In this document: piece after piece, positions 15,103 through 21,972 of the stretch
How positions within the stretch are numbered: position 1 is the stretch's first letter
Layout of the letters: every line of letters starts with the position of its first letter
Origin: Clostridia bacterium
GTDB lineage: Bacteria; Bacillota; Clostridia; Lachnospirales; Lachnospiraceae
Direction: 5' to 3'
Assembly: GCA_009929525.1 (NCBI GenBank)
Contig: SAAH01000037.1
Coordinates: 1 to 33,704 of the forward strand
Length of the DNA: 33,704 nt
Program-made: the position numbers and the translations under genes
The notes under the pieces: model-generated
Told to the model about the DNA's origin: nothing
The model's input: the letters and a program-made list of their open reading frames with translations, nothing else
The model's database searches: none

Positions 15103-17358
15103 TTACTCTATGATTCCATTCGTGCGAAGCCATTCCTCCACATCACTGGATAAACTGCTTCCTCCTGAATAATGGATAGATAAACCTTCTCCCATGGCTG
15201 AATCCGGTGCAAGTTTTGCGATTGCTGTCAGGCTCTGTCCAAATCTGCCGCCGCCATGTGAGCAGAAAGGAATGATCGTCTTTCCTGCAAAATCATACTC
15301 TTCCAGGAAGGATGCAATCGGCATTGGAATGGATGCCCACCAATTTGGATATCCGATCAGTATCGTATCGTAATCATCCATATTGTCAATATGCTCTGCA
15401 ATTTCCGGTCTTGCCTGTATGTTCTGGTCATGCTGAGCCTGATCCAATACGGTGTTGTAATCACTGGAATAAGGTTCTGTCAATGTGATCTCAAATATAT
15501 CTGCTCCTGTCTGAGCCTGTATCTCTTCTGCCACTCCCTGGGTATTTCCGCCCCAGGAGAAATAAGCGATCAACACATTTCCCGCACCGCTGTTTCCTAT
15601 CGTTTCCTGATTTTCTTCTGCCGCAGCTCCTACAATATCTTCACTTTCATTAAATGCATTGCGTACCAGCCGAATACCAATATTGAAACTGCCCATGTCT
15701 TCTTCCAGTGTGGCACGATATGCACTTCTTATATTTTTTGCAAAATCATTCCATCCACCACCACGGTATACTTTCAAATTTCCATCCACTGGTCCTGTAG
15801 GGTCAGTCACTGCTCCTGTATCATAACTGCCATAATAGTCCCACACCCATTCGCTGACATTTCCATGCATATTATAAAGTCCCCATGCATTTGGTGAAAA
15901 GCTATCCACCGAAATGGTAGTTTCTCTGTATTGTCCCGGCTGTGTAGTCAGATTGCCCTGTGAAAAATAATTTTCTTCTATTTCGTAGGGGTAATTTCCA
16001 TAATAATTGGACTCATCCGGACTAATGGAAGTTTCTGTATTAAATGGGGTTACTGTTCCTGCCCGGCAGGCATATTCCCATTCTGCTTCTGTTGGCAGTC
16101 TATAGCCATCAGCTCCACGATTCCAGGAAACAGTAACGTTTCCCGAAGCCGCATCGCCATCTATGAGATAAACAGATGTCAAACCCTCCTGTTCGCTTCT
16201 GGTATTGCAGTAGATCACTGCATCCAGCCATGAGATATTTTCTACCGGAAGATCCTCTCCGGAAAATGTACTTGGATCATTTCCCATGACAGCTTCGTAT
16301 TCTTCCTGTGTCAGCTCGTATGCACTCATGTAAAAATCACTTACTGTCACAGTGTGAAGGTTTTCATCTGGAGTTCTCCATTTTTCCGTATCCGGGCTTC
16401 CCATCTCATATGTTCCGCCTGTTATGTATACAAATTCATCTGATATCGCTGCTGCCTCTGATGCAGCTTGATCCACGGAGTCTTCTGCAGCTGTTTCCTC
16501 AACGGGGTCTGTTTCTGGTTCATCCAGACTTTGAGCCATTGCGTTTTCGTCTGTATTCACTCCGCCCCAGGAATCCTCCTCCTGTTTCTGTGGTGTCATC
16601 ATAATGCTGCACAAGCACATGATCATTGCCGCCACGATACATATAACTCCCTGAATACTGCTTTTCTTTCCAATTCCTTTTGACAGATAATGTCCCACAA
16701 AGATCCATGTGGACATCATAGCCAGATTTTGGACGATTATGACAGCACCTGGCGTTTCAAAATCTAAGACAGCAAATTCATTTCTTAGGAACATGTTATA
16801 AAATATTTCGGACTGTCCAAACAGTATGGCTCCATAAATGCCGATGGCAGCAGCTGCAATTCTTAGGATCCAGGTCAGAGTAGCATTTTCACTGTTCTTG
16901 TTCATCTTAGGATCTTCTGATCGTTCTGCTTTTTTCCTGCCTCTCAGTTTTCCGATCATCAGATTCCAATGCATTCCCAGATGGATGCTCATCAGTACGA
17001 AGGCCCAATAAGACCCTGCCAGATGTAATTTTCTTGCCGTTGCCATGCCGCCGCTGATCGGCAGGAAATCAAATACAAAACGGGACATCACAACTCCGCT
17101 GTATCCAGTCAGAACAATTGCCACCACAACCAGTAGATTTACAATTGTCCGTAATACCCTTTGTGCGGAATACTTTCCCTTAAAAAGTACTTTATACCAA
17201 CCGGCATTCAGGCAGTTATGTATCACAAACAGTACAAGCATTCCTGCTCCGATCCATTCGTGATACTCATCTCCGGTTACCTGAAATGCCATCAGAAAGA
17301 GAAGTGTTATTGACATGACTACGTCAAGTACTATCTTAATCTGTTTTTTCCGAATCAT
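15103..17358 (-). CDS. DUF4405 membrane domain - FGE-like domain - flavodoxin fusion
   Basis: A 751-residue three-part protein. Residues 1-255 hold about seven membrane helices; the first four form a DUF4405 cytochrome-b-like domain with His33, His47, His112, His126 and His130 as possible haem ligands. Positive charges lie in the N-terminus and in loops 56-70, 134-160 and 226-236, which with seven helices places the remainder outside the cell. Residues 308-567 form an FGE/SUMF1 fold (YITGGTYEMGS, YRLPTEAEWEYACRAG, WGLYNMHGNVSEWVWD, RGGGWNDFAKNIRSAYRA). The RGGGW segment lacks the catalytic cysteines of true FGE. Residues 593-751 form a complete flavodoxin (IAYFSWGGNT, ILIGYPNWWASIPMPI, FCSHGGG). 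The start at 17358 overlaps the previous stop as ATGA. It may carry electrons across the membrane to surface flavodoxins (inference). Confidence 0.88.
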   Translation of the reverse strand: MIRKKQIKIVLDVVMSITLLFLMAFQVTGDEYHEWIGAGMLVLFVIHNCLNAGWYKVLFKGKYSAQRVLRTIVNLLVVVAIVLTGYSGVVMSRFVFDFLPISGGMATARKLHLAGSYWAFVLMSIHLGMHWNLMIGKLRGRKKAERSEDPKMNKNSENATLTWILRIAAAAIGIYGAILFGQSEIFYNMFLRNEFAVLDFETPGAVIIVQNLAMMSTWIFVGHYLSKGIGKKSSIQGVICIVAAMIMCLCSIMMTPQKQEEDSWGGVNTDENAMAQSLDEPETDPVEETAAEDSVDQAASEAAAISDEFVYITGGTYEMGSPDTEKWRTPDENLHTVTVSDFYMSAYELTQEEYEAVMGNDPSTFSGEDLPVENISWLDAVIYCNTRSEQEGLTSVYLIDGDAASGNVTVSWNRGADGYRLPTEAEWEYACRAGTVTPFNTETSISPDESNYYGNYPYEIEENYFSQGNLTTQPGQYRETTISVDSFSPNAWGLYNMHGNVSEWVWDYYGSYDTGAVTDPTGPVDGNLKVYRGGGWNDFAKNIRSAYRATLEEDMGSFNIGIRLVRNAFNESEDIVGAAAEENQETIGNSGAGNVLIAYFSWGGNTQGVAEEIQAQTGADIFEITLTEPYSSDYNTVLDQAQHDQNIQARPEIAEHIDNMDDYDTILIGYPNWWASIPMPIASFLEEYDFAGKTIIPFCSHGGGRFGQSLTAIAKLAPDSAMGEGLSIHYSGGSSLSSDVEEWLRTNGIIE

Positions 17359-18062
17359 AATCCATTTACCCATTCCATAACACTTTCAGCAGATTCACTT
17401 CCGCTAAAACGCTGACCATCCAACCAGTTTCCGCTTCCTGCCAGTTCCTCTAATGTGCTTGCAGAAGATCCCATACCGCTGCTTGCAGAAGTACAGAACG
17501 GAACTACTGTTTTATCTGTAAAATCATAACTTTCAACAAAAGTATCTAAGATTCTTGGAGCTTCACCCCACCAGATCGGATATCCGATATAAACGGTATC
17601 ATACTGATCCATATTTTCAATGCTGCCTGAAATTGCAGGTCTGGCAGAAGGATCATTCATTTCAACCGTACTGCGGCTGTTATTGTCACCATAATCAAGA
17701 TCTGCCTCTGTGTATGGCTCCTGTGCTATAATCTCATAAACATCTGCGCCAAGTCCATTTGATATACTTTCTGCTATTGCTCTTGTATTTCCCGTATTGG
17801 AGAAATATACAACCAGCGTACTGCTTCCACCTTCTGTTGTATCCGCCGTTTCTGCTTCAGCAGACGGCTCCTGTACCTCGGCCTGCTCAGTGCTGCTTTC
17901 AGGAGCTTCGGTCACTTCAGGTTCTGTTGTTTCGCTTTGATTTTCCTCATTTGCTGTATTGTCACTTGCGGATGCAGTATTGTCTGCTTCCTGCTGATTT
18001 CCACATGCTGCCATTGAAATGCACATACATACCATAAGTAATAAAGTTATTATTTTTTTCAT
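17355..18062 (-). CDS. Flavodoxin lipoprotein
   Basis: A 235-residue protein with a lipoprotein signal (VCMCISMAACG, Cys20), an acidic Ser/Thr/Glu/Asn spacer to about residue 80, and a flavodoxin domain with the classic phosphate loop FSNTGNTRAIA, then YDTVYIGYPIWWGEAPRIL and VVPFCTSASSGMG. The start has GGAGG six to seven bases upstream; the longer open frame begins upstream of that site. It is the first gene of the long redox operon and is coupled (ATGA overlap) to the DUF4405/FGE-like/flavodoxin fusion, so the two likely work together on the outer face of the membrane. Confidence 0.92.
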   Translation of the reverse strand: MKKIITLLLMVCMCISMAACGNQQEADNTASASDNTANEENQSETTEPEVTEAPESSTEQAEVQEPSAEAETADTTEGGSSTLVVYFSNTGNTRAIAESISNGLGADVYEIIAQEPYTEADLDYGDNNSRSTVEMNDPSARPAISGSIENMDQYDTVYIGYPIWWGEAPRILDTFVESYDFTDKTVVPFCTSASSGMGSSASTLEELAGSGNWLDGQRFSGSESAESVMEWVNGL

Positions 18063-18111
18063 CTGAATCCTCCAGTATATTATTATTTGATCAACCCGTT
18101 TATACACAATA

Positions 18112-18135
18112 AGGGAAGCCGTCTTTGGCCTCCCT
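18112..18135 (-). terminator. Hairpin upstream of the redox operon
   Basis: AGGGAAGCC (18112-18120) pairs with GGCCTCCCT (18127-18135) with one mismatch. It lies between the HTH remnant and the first flavodoxin lipoprotein gene. The bases after the stem are not T-rich, so terminator function is weakly supported. Confidence 0.35.
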
Positions 18136-18145
18136 CATCGGATCA

Positions 18146-18245
18146 TTACTCCATCTTTTTTTTCCAAAAACGAATAGTTGAAAGACCTAATTTGTCTGCT
18201 CCATTTTGATTTTATCTTCTTTAATGCTTCTATAAATTTCCACTC
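18146..18245 (-). pseudogene. Remnant of a Fis-type HTH (sigma-54 activator C-terminus)
   Basis: Directly after the flavin reductase stop, the minus strand reads SIKEDKIK in one frame and GADKLGLSTIRFWKKKME plus stop in the next. Together, with one frameshift, they match the C-terminal Fis-type helix-turn-helix of sigma-54-dependent activators (pattern AADKLGISRTTLWRKLK). There is no upstream part of such a gene, since flavin reductase precedes it. This is a fragment left by rearrangement; recognition rests on one short motif. Confidence 0.4.
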
Positions 18246-18791
18246 TTATTTTTCTTTAAAAGATAAACATTTTCCAATAATCTTTCCGCTTGCAACATAT
18301 GAGTATGTAGGGAACTCGAAAAGTACTGGTGCAATTTTCTCATAATCAGGTTTTCCATTCTCGTCCAATTTACTTTCCTCTACATAGGTTGCATCAATCT
18401 TCAGAATAAAATTATCAAAAGTTTCTGTTTCGTAGTTATCAACCACTTCACATTCTAAGACAAGTGGAGATTCATCAATGATCGGAGCACCATTCTCGCC
18501 CTCATGCCATACAAAGATTTCTGACTTATCTGCTTTCGCTCCGCTGTTACTTCCTATATAGTCTGCCTTTGGAAGCATCTTCTCATCAATCAGCGCTACA
18601 GAAACTTTTCCTGTATCCTTAATTCCCTTATTTGTAAAATGTGCTTTTGCCAGACTGATCAAAATCCGATCATGTCCAATAATCCCAACATGTGCTACTA
18701 ATAACCAATTGACTTTTCCTTCTACTTTTGCACCTACGATAGTTGCTGGTGTTGGGTAAAGTGCTAATAATGATCCAATATTTTTCTGCAT
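18246..18791 (-). CDS. Flavin reductase family protein (FMN-binding split barrel)
   Basis: A 181-residue cytoplasmic protein of the flavin reductase-like, FMN-binding split-barrel family: LYPTPATIVGAKVEGKVNWL at the N-terminus, then HFTNKGIKDTGKVSV, SGAKADKSEIF and LVLECEV. Such proteins bind FMN or use it to reduce flavins or aromatic substrates. GGAG precedes the ATG. It has its own promoter (TTGACA-17-TAATCT) that carries the same CAAATAAGATAC element as the aldo/keto reductase at 2991, so the two genes may share a regulator. It ends just before the HTH remnant and is probably monocistronic. Confidence 0.9.
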   Translation of the reverse strand: MQKNIGSLLALYPTPATIVGAKVEGKVNWLLVAHVGIIGHDRILISLAKAHFTNKGIKDTGKVSVALIDEKMLPKADYIGSNSGAKADKSEIFVWHEGENGAPIIDESPLVLECEVVDNYETETFDNFILKIDATYVEESKLDENGKPDYEKIAPVLFEFPTYSYVASGKIIGKCLSFKEK

Positions 18792-18840
18792 ATTCTTCTC
18801 CTTGCGTGTTGTTTGTTATTGTTTTTATTATTTACATCGT

Positions 18841-18882
18841 GTATCTTATTTGGAGATTACCATAGGTTTCGTTGTTTGTCAA
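18841..18882 (-). promoter_or_regulatory. Flavin reductase promoter with shared 12-base element
   Basis: On the minus strand TTGACA (18882-18877), 17 bases, TAATCT (18859-18854), then CAAATAAGATAC (18852-18841). The layout and the 12-base element are the same as in the aldo/keto reductase promoter at 3025-3066. Confidence 0.65.
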
Positions 18883-18916
18883 TCGTTTTGTTTTATGTTT
18901 TGCCTTTTTCACAAAA

Positions 18917-19299
18917 TCAACACATATCTGTACTTCCACAGCCCATAAGCATCGTTATGCTCATAATAATACCTAACAATAATGCTGCCATATTTTTCGT
19001 TTCTATCGAAAGAAGTGTGCCGCCGATATACTCTGCGATCCATTCCGCCACAGTCTCGACGTTCCTTTTTGGGCCTTCATCAGTCACTGTGATACTGGCT
19101 GAGGAAATTGCATCCATATCCGCATTTTCAAGGGAATCTCCAATTTCACCATAAGGACCTCCTCCCCGAACAACAGCATCTAAGTCATTTCCTGACTCTG
19201 TATTAGGAAGTCTTGTAAAATACGCTACCAAAACTTTTCTGCTGCCATTAAACATATAAGTACAGCTACACCACCTAATACGCTCCATCTTTTCTTCAA
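18917..19299 (-). pseudogene. Frameshifted secreted-flavodoxin fragment joined to a lipoprotein signal fragment
   Basis: A good ribosome binding site GGAGG (19312-19308) and TTG start (19299) open a signal-peptide-like frame (KKRWSVLGGVAVLICLMAA) that hits a stop after a few more codons. In the next frame the sequence continues as the N-terminal half of a flavodoxin (SRKVLVAYFTRLPNTE, DLDAVVRGGGPYGEIGDSL, SITVTDEGPKRNVETVAEWI). After about 80 residues this is joined in frame to a second lipoprotein signal (NMAALLLGIIMSITMLMGCG) that stops five residues after the lipid Cys. So there is a frameshift, a 3' deletion and a junction with another truncated gene. Not functional as a flavodoxin. Confidence 0.75.
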
Positions 19300-19337
19300 T
19301 CAGATTTCCTCCTGGCTAATTTCTCTCCTATTTTATA

Positions 19338-19398
19338 GCTATATAGTATCTGTTCAGTACACTCACAGATACTATCTACTGAATAGTTACGCTATATT
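19338..19398. mobile_element. 45-bp IS66-like end pair (mini-element) with 8-bp target duplication
   Basis: GTATCTGTTCAG (19346-19357) and CTGAATAGTTAC (19379-19390) are inverted copies (10 of 12 match) with a 21-base spacer. The flanks gctatata (19338-19345) and gctatatt (19391-19398) match at 7 of 8. Size, end sequence and duplication length match the element at 3112-3173. It lies just upstream of the broken flavodoxin at 18917. Confidence 0.55.
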
Positions 19399-19740
19399 CT
19401 ATAATGCCCTCCTTCCCATCACGCTTTCGTTTCGTTTCTTATTGGCTTTTTAACTTGCATATAGTAATTTAAATTGAATCTAGCATATATTTTGTTTCAT
19501 GTCAATTATTTTATTTGGTGATACACTGATTCCACAATATTTACACATGTTCCATTAATACTGGCTATCTATATAAAAGAAGAAACGCTTATGTAAGAAT
19601 TCAAACGGACAAATGGACTTATAAGGATCCTCGCTGAAAATATATCCCTCTTCGAACATAAAGAAATGGATGAAGACATTTTTACCTGTCCTCACCCATT
19701 TCTTTATGTTAAGCAATTTAATAATCCGTATATATATCAA
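19399..19740. other. Intergenic stretch with a long imperfect hairpin (19655-19710)
   Basis: No credible gene is seen in these 342 bases; a 61-codon open frame at 19555-19740 has no family likeness and overlaps the hairpin. The outer arms of the hairpin, AACATAAAGAAATGG (19655-19669) and CCATTTCTTTATGTT (19696-19710), pair perfectly; with the inner part the stem is 23 base pairs with two mismatches and a 10-base loop. It begins 30 bases after the acetyltransferase stop and probably ends that transcript, although it lacks a strong T tract. Confidence 0.6.
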
Positions 19741-20346
19741 TTATTTCTGCCCTGATGATGTGCTAAATACTATAGTCTCTCTTTCAACATCATCCTCAAT
19801 ACTCTTTATTACACTTGCAGGTACGCCTCCCACAACACAATTATCTGGTATATCCTTTGTTACGACTGCTCCCGCTGCAATTACAACATTATTACCAATT
19901 GTTACTCCTGGCAAAATGGTACAATTTCCACCTATCCAGACATCATCTCCGATATGGATTGGTTTTGCAATTCCGATATGATTTCTTCGTTTCATAGGTG
20001 ACAACGGATGATTGACCGTACAAATCAACGTATTCGGTCCTATCATACAATGATCTCCAATATATACAGGAGCAATATCTAATATTGTCACATTGAAATT
20101 GGCAATAAAATGTTTTCCTACATGAATATTCTTTCCACAATCGCATTGAAATCCTGGTCCTACCCAAGGAAGTTCTCCTGCACTTCCAAAAAATTCTGTC
20201 AAAGCTGCTGCAATTGCATCTCCATCTTTTTGGTCTATTTTATGAATTTTCTCACACCATTCAATGGCATACTGCTTTCTGGCGTCTACTTCATCATTCC
20301 AAAAATCATATTCTAATCCTGCGTCTAATTTTTCTAATTCTGTCAT
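19741..20346 (-). CDS. Hexapeptide-repeat O-acetyltransferase (maltose/galactoside acetyltransferase type)
   Basis: A 201-residue left-handed beta-helix acetyltransferase of the LacA/Maa group. It has the N-terminal Maa cap (residues about 5-55), hexapeptide turns (VYIGDHCMIGPNTLI, IHIGDDVWIGGNCTILPGV) and the conserved VNHPLSP segment with the catalytic His. The VVTKDIPDNCVVGGVPA end signature is intact. It acetylates sugar hydroxyls from acetyl-CoA as a trimer in the cytoplasm, likely for detoxification of non-metabolised sugars. AAAGGAG precedes the ATG. It lies 60 bases downstream of a MATE gene. Confidence 0.93.
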   Translation of the reverse strand: MTELEKLDAGLEYDFWNDEVDARKQYAIEWCEKIHKIDQKDGDAIAAALTEFFGSAGELPWVGPGFQCDCGKNIHVGKHFIANFNVTILDIAPVYIGDHCMIGPNTLICTVNHPLSPMKRRNHIGIAKPIHIGDDVWIGGNCTILPGVTIGNNVVIAAGAVVTKDIPDNCVVGGVPASVIKSIEDDVERETIVFSTSSGQK

Positions 20347-20406
20347 AATCTATTTTCTCCTTTATTTCAGAAACAACTCATATAAAATAGTCCATTTTTC
20401 TTTGAA

Positions 20407-21753
20407 TTAATTCAACCTGTTCTCTGCCCTCTTAATTGGCTTCTGCACCACGAATACCACCACCAAGAACACCATACAGATTGCCCAGATCACTGGTTCC
20501 GTCAGACACACACATATATATCCAATCATTGGAATGATCCAAATTCCTGTAATAATCTTAATTACTAATTCAAATCCGCTTGATATCACTGGTATCACTT
20601 TCTCCCCCATAGCCTGAAGTGTGGTTCGAAGGGCTAACAAAATTCCAAGTGCTGGATAAAGAAGGAAATGAATTCTCATGCTTAACACCGCATTTTCTAT
20701 CACATAAGAATCCTCGGTGCTTGTGAGAAATACCACGAACTGATCTCCAAGCAGGAATACAAGCATGCAGGAAAATACGCCCCAGACCACTTCCATGAAC
20801 ATGACCTTTTTAAGTGTTGCATGAATACGTTCAAACTTCCTTGCGCCACAGTTTTGACTGACGAATGTAGAATTAGCTGTTGCGATGGAAGCTAATGGCA
20901 TCATGAATATTCCAATAATTCGTCTTGCTGCGGTATGGGAAATGATGAGGAGTTCTCCCAAATGATTGATTGCCCTCTGATAGATGACAGAACCGATGTC
21001 TACTACGCAAAGCATAATTCCCATGGCAAGTCCACTGGTTATCATCTCACGCATGAAGTCAAAGGAGAACTTAAAGTGCTGCTTTTTTGGCAAAATATCC
21101 TTATATTTGCTGCAGATGTAGCTTCCTGCCATCAATGCGCTTATACTTTCTGCGATTACTGTTGCAATAGCTGCTCCTGCGACTCCGAAATGTAAGACCA
21201 TAATAAAGAGCACGTCCATACCAAGATTGATTGCACAGGATATGATCAGGAAGATGAGCGGTGCTCTGCTATTGCCAACTGCACGAAGAATTCCTGCGAA
21301 CATGTTGTAAGCTATGGTAGCTGTCATACCTGCCAAGATGATAAATATGTATATATGCGCATCTTCAAAGATACTCTGCGGAACATTTAGTATGTGCATC
21401 AGTGGCCTTAAAAAGACTAAAGAAATTATTGTCATCACAACTGTTGTCAATATATTTAATACCAACATCGCTGCAACGGAACGCTTCACATTGTCTCTAT
21501 CTTTGGCTCCAAAGAATCGTGATACTACAATCCCGTATCCACTGTTGAGTCCCACCGCGAAGTCAATCAGCAGGGAATAAAGAGAACTTGTTGCTCCAAT
21601 GGCTGCGATAGCTCCATCTCCCAGGTTATATCCTGCGATCATGGTATCTACGATACTATATACCTGCTGAAAAATATTCCCTATAAATAAAGGGATTGCA
21701 AAATACAGGATTAATTTAATTGGATTGCCGATTGTCATATCATTTGTCTTCAC
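20407..21753 (-). CDS. MATE family efflux transporter
   Basis: A 448-residue polytopic protein with about twelve helices in two repeated halves. MATE motifs are visible in the N-terminal half (PLFIGNIFQQVYSIVDTMI, GYGIVVSRFFGAKD) and in the C-terminal half (NSTFVSQNCGARKFERI). It exports cationic or amphipathic compounds using a Na+ or H+ gradient. The assigned start is GTG at 21753, with an AGGAG ten bases upstream; an ATG five codons later is possible. Its promoter region contains a 57-base module that is repeated almost exactly at 27789-27845. Confidence 0.92.
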   Translation of the reverse strand: MKTNDMTIGNPIKLILYFAIPLFIGNIFQQVYSIVDTMIAGYNLGDGAIAAIGATSSLYSLLIDFAVGLNSGYGIVVSRFFGAKDRDNVKRSVAAMLVLNILTTVVMTIISLVFLRPLMHILNVPQSIFEDAHIYIFIILAGMTATIAYNMFAGILRAVGNSRAPLIFLIISCAINLGMDVLFIMVLHFGVAGAAIATVIAESISALMAGSYICSKYKDILPKKQHFKFSFDFMREMITSGLAMGIMLCVVDIGSVIYQRAINHLGELLIISHTAARRIIGIFMMPLASIATANSTFVSQNCGARKFERIHATLKKVMFMEVVWGVFSCMLVFLLGDQFVVFLTSTEDSYVIENAVLSMRIHFLLYPALGILLALRTTLQAMGEKVIPVISSGFELVIKIITGIWIIPMIGYICVCLTEPVIWAICMVFLVVVFVVQKPIKRAENRLN

Positions 21754-21860
21754 TGCACTTATACTCCTGCTCTAATATTTCATTCTAATGGTTTGCCCAT
21801 TTCTTATAAATCTCATATTGTATCTTCTATACATTATTTTAATCGAATTTTCATTCCATA

Positions 21861-21917
21861 TCAGTATTTTTTCTTAACAGTTATGTGGCAAATCTTAAGA
21901 TATCTGTTACAAAAAAG
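21861..21917 (-). promoter_or_regulatory. 57-bp duplicated upstream module, copy 1
   Basis: These 57 bases are identical to 27789-27845 at 55 positions. They contain GTGGCAAATCTTAA (21885-21898), which reappears at 31220-31233 upstream of the alcohol dehydrogenase gene, and the palindrome ATCTTAAGAT. Weaker likeness extends leftward for about 60 more bases towards the MATE start at 21753. Position about 110-165 bases upstream of a gene suits an activator-type control site; the AraC regulator at 31322 is the candidate. Confidence 0.6.
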
Positions 21918-21942
21918 TGCTTGAGTTTCCCCAAGCACTTTT
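21913..21942 (-). terminator. Rho-independent terminator of the UvrA-like gene
   Basis: AAAAGTGCTTG (21913-21923) pairs perfectly with CAAGCACTTTT (21932-21942). On the minus strand the stem is followed by a T6 run (plus-strand A run from 21911). It starts about 30 bases after the UvrA-like stop; its tail overlaps the duplicated promoter module. Confidence 0.85.
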
Positions 21943-21972
21943 GTAGAACATGAATCTTCTTTTATTTATATC

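Noticed and set aside
15655-16440. Sulfatase-activating formylglycine-generating enzyme
   Set aside because: The catalytic cysteine region is absent and no sulfatase gene is in the window.
19555-19740. 61-codon minus-strand frame
   Set aside because: No ribosome binding site, no family likeness, and it overlaps the long hairpin.
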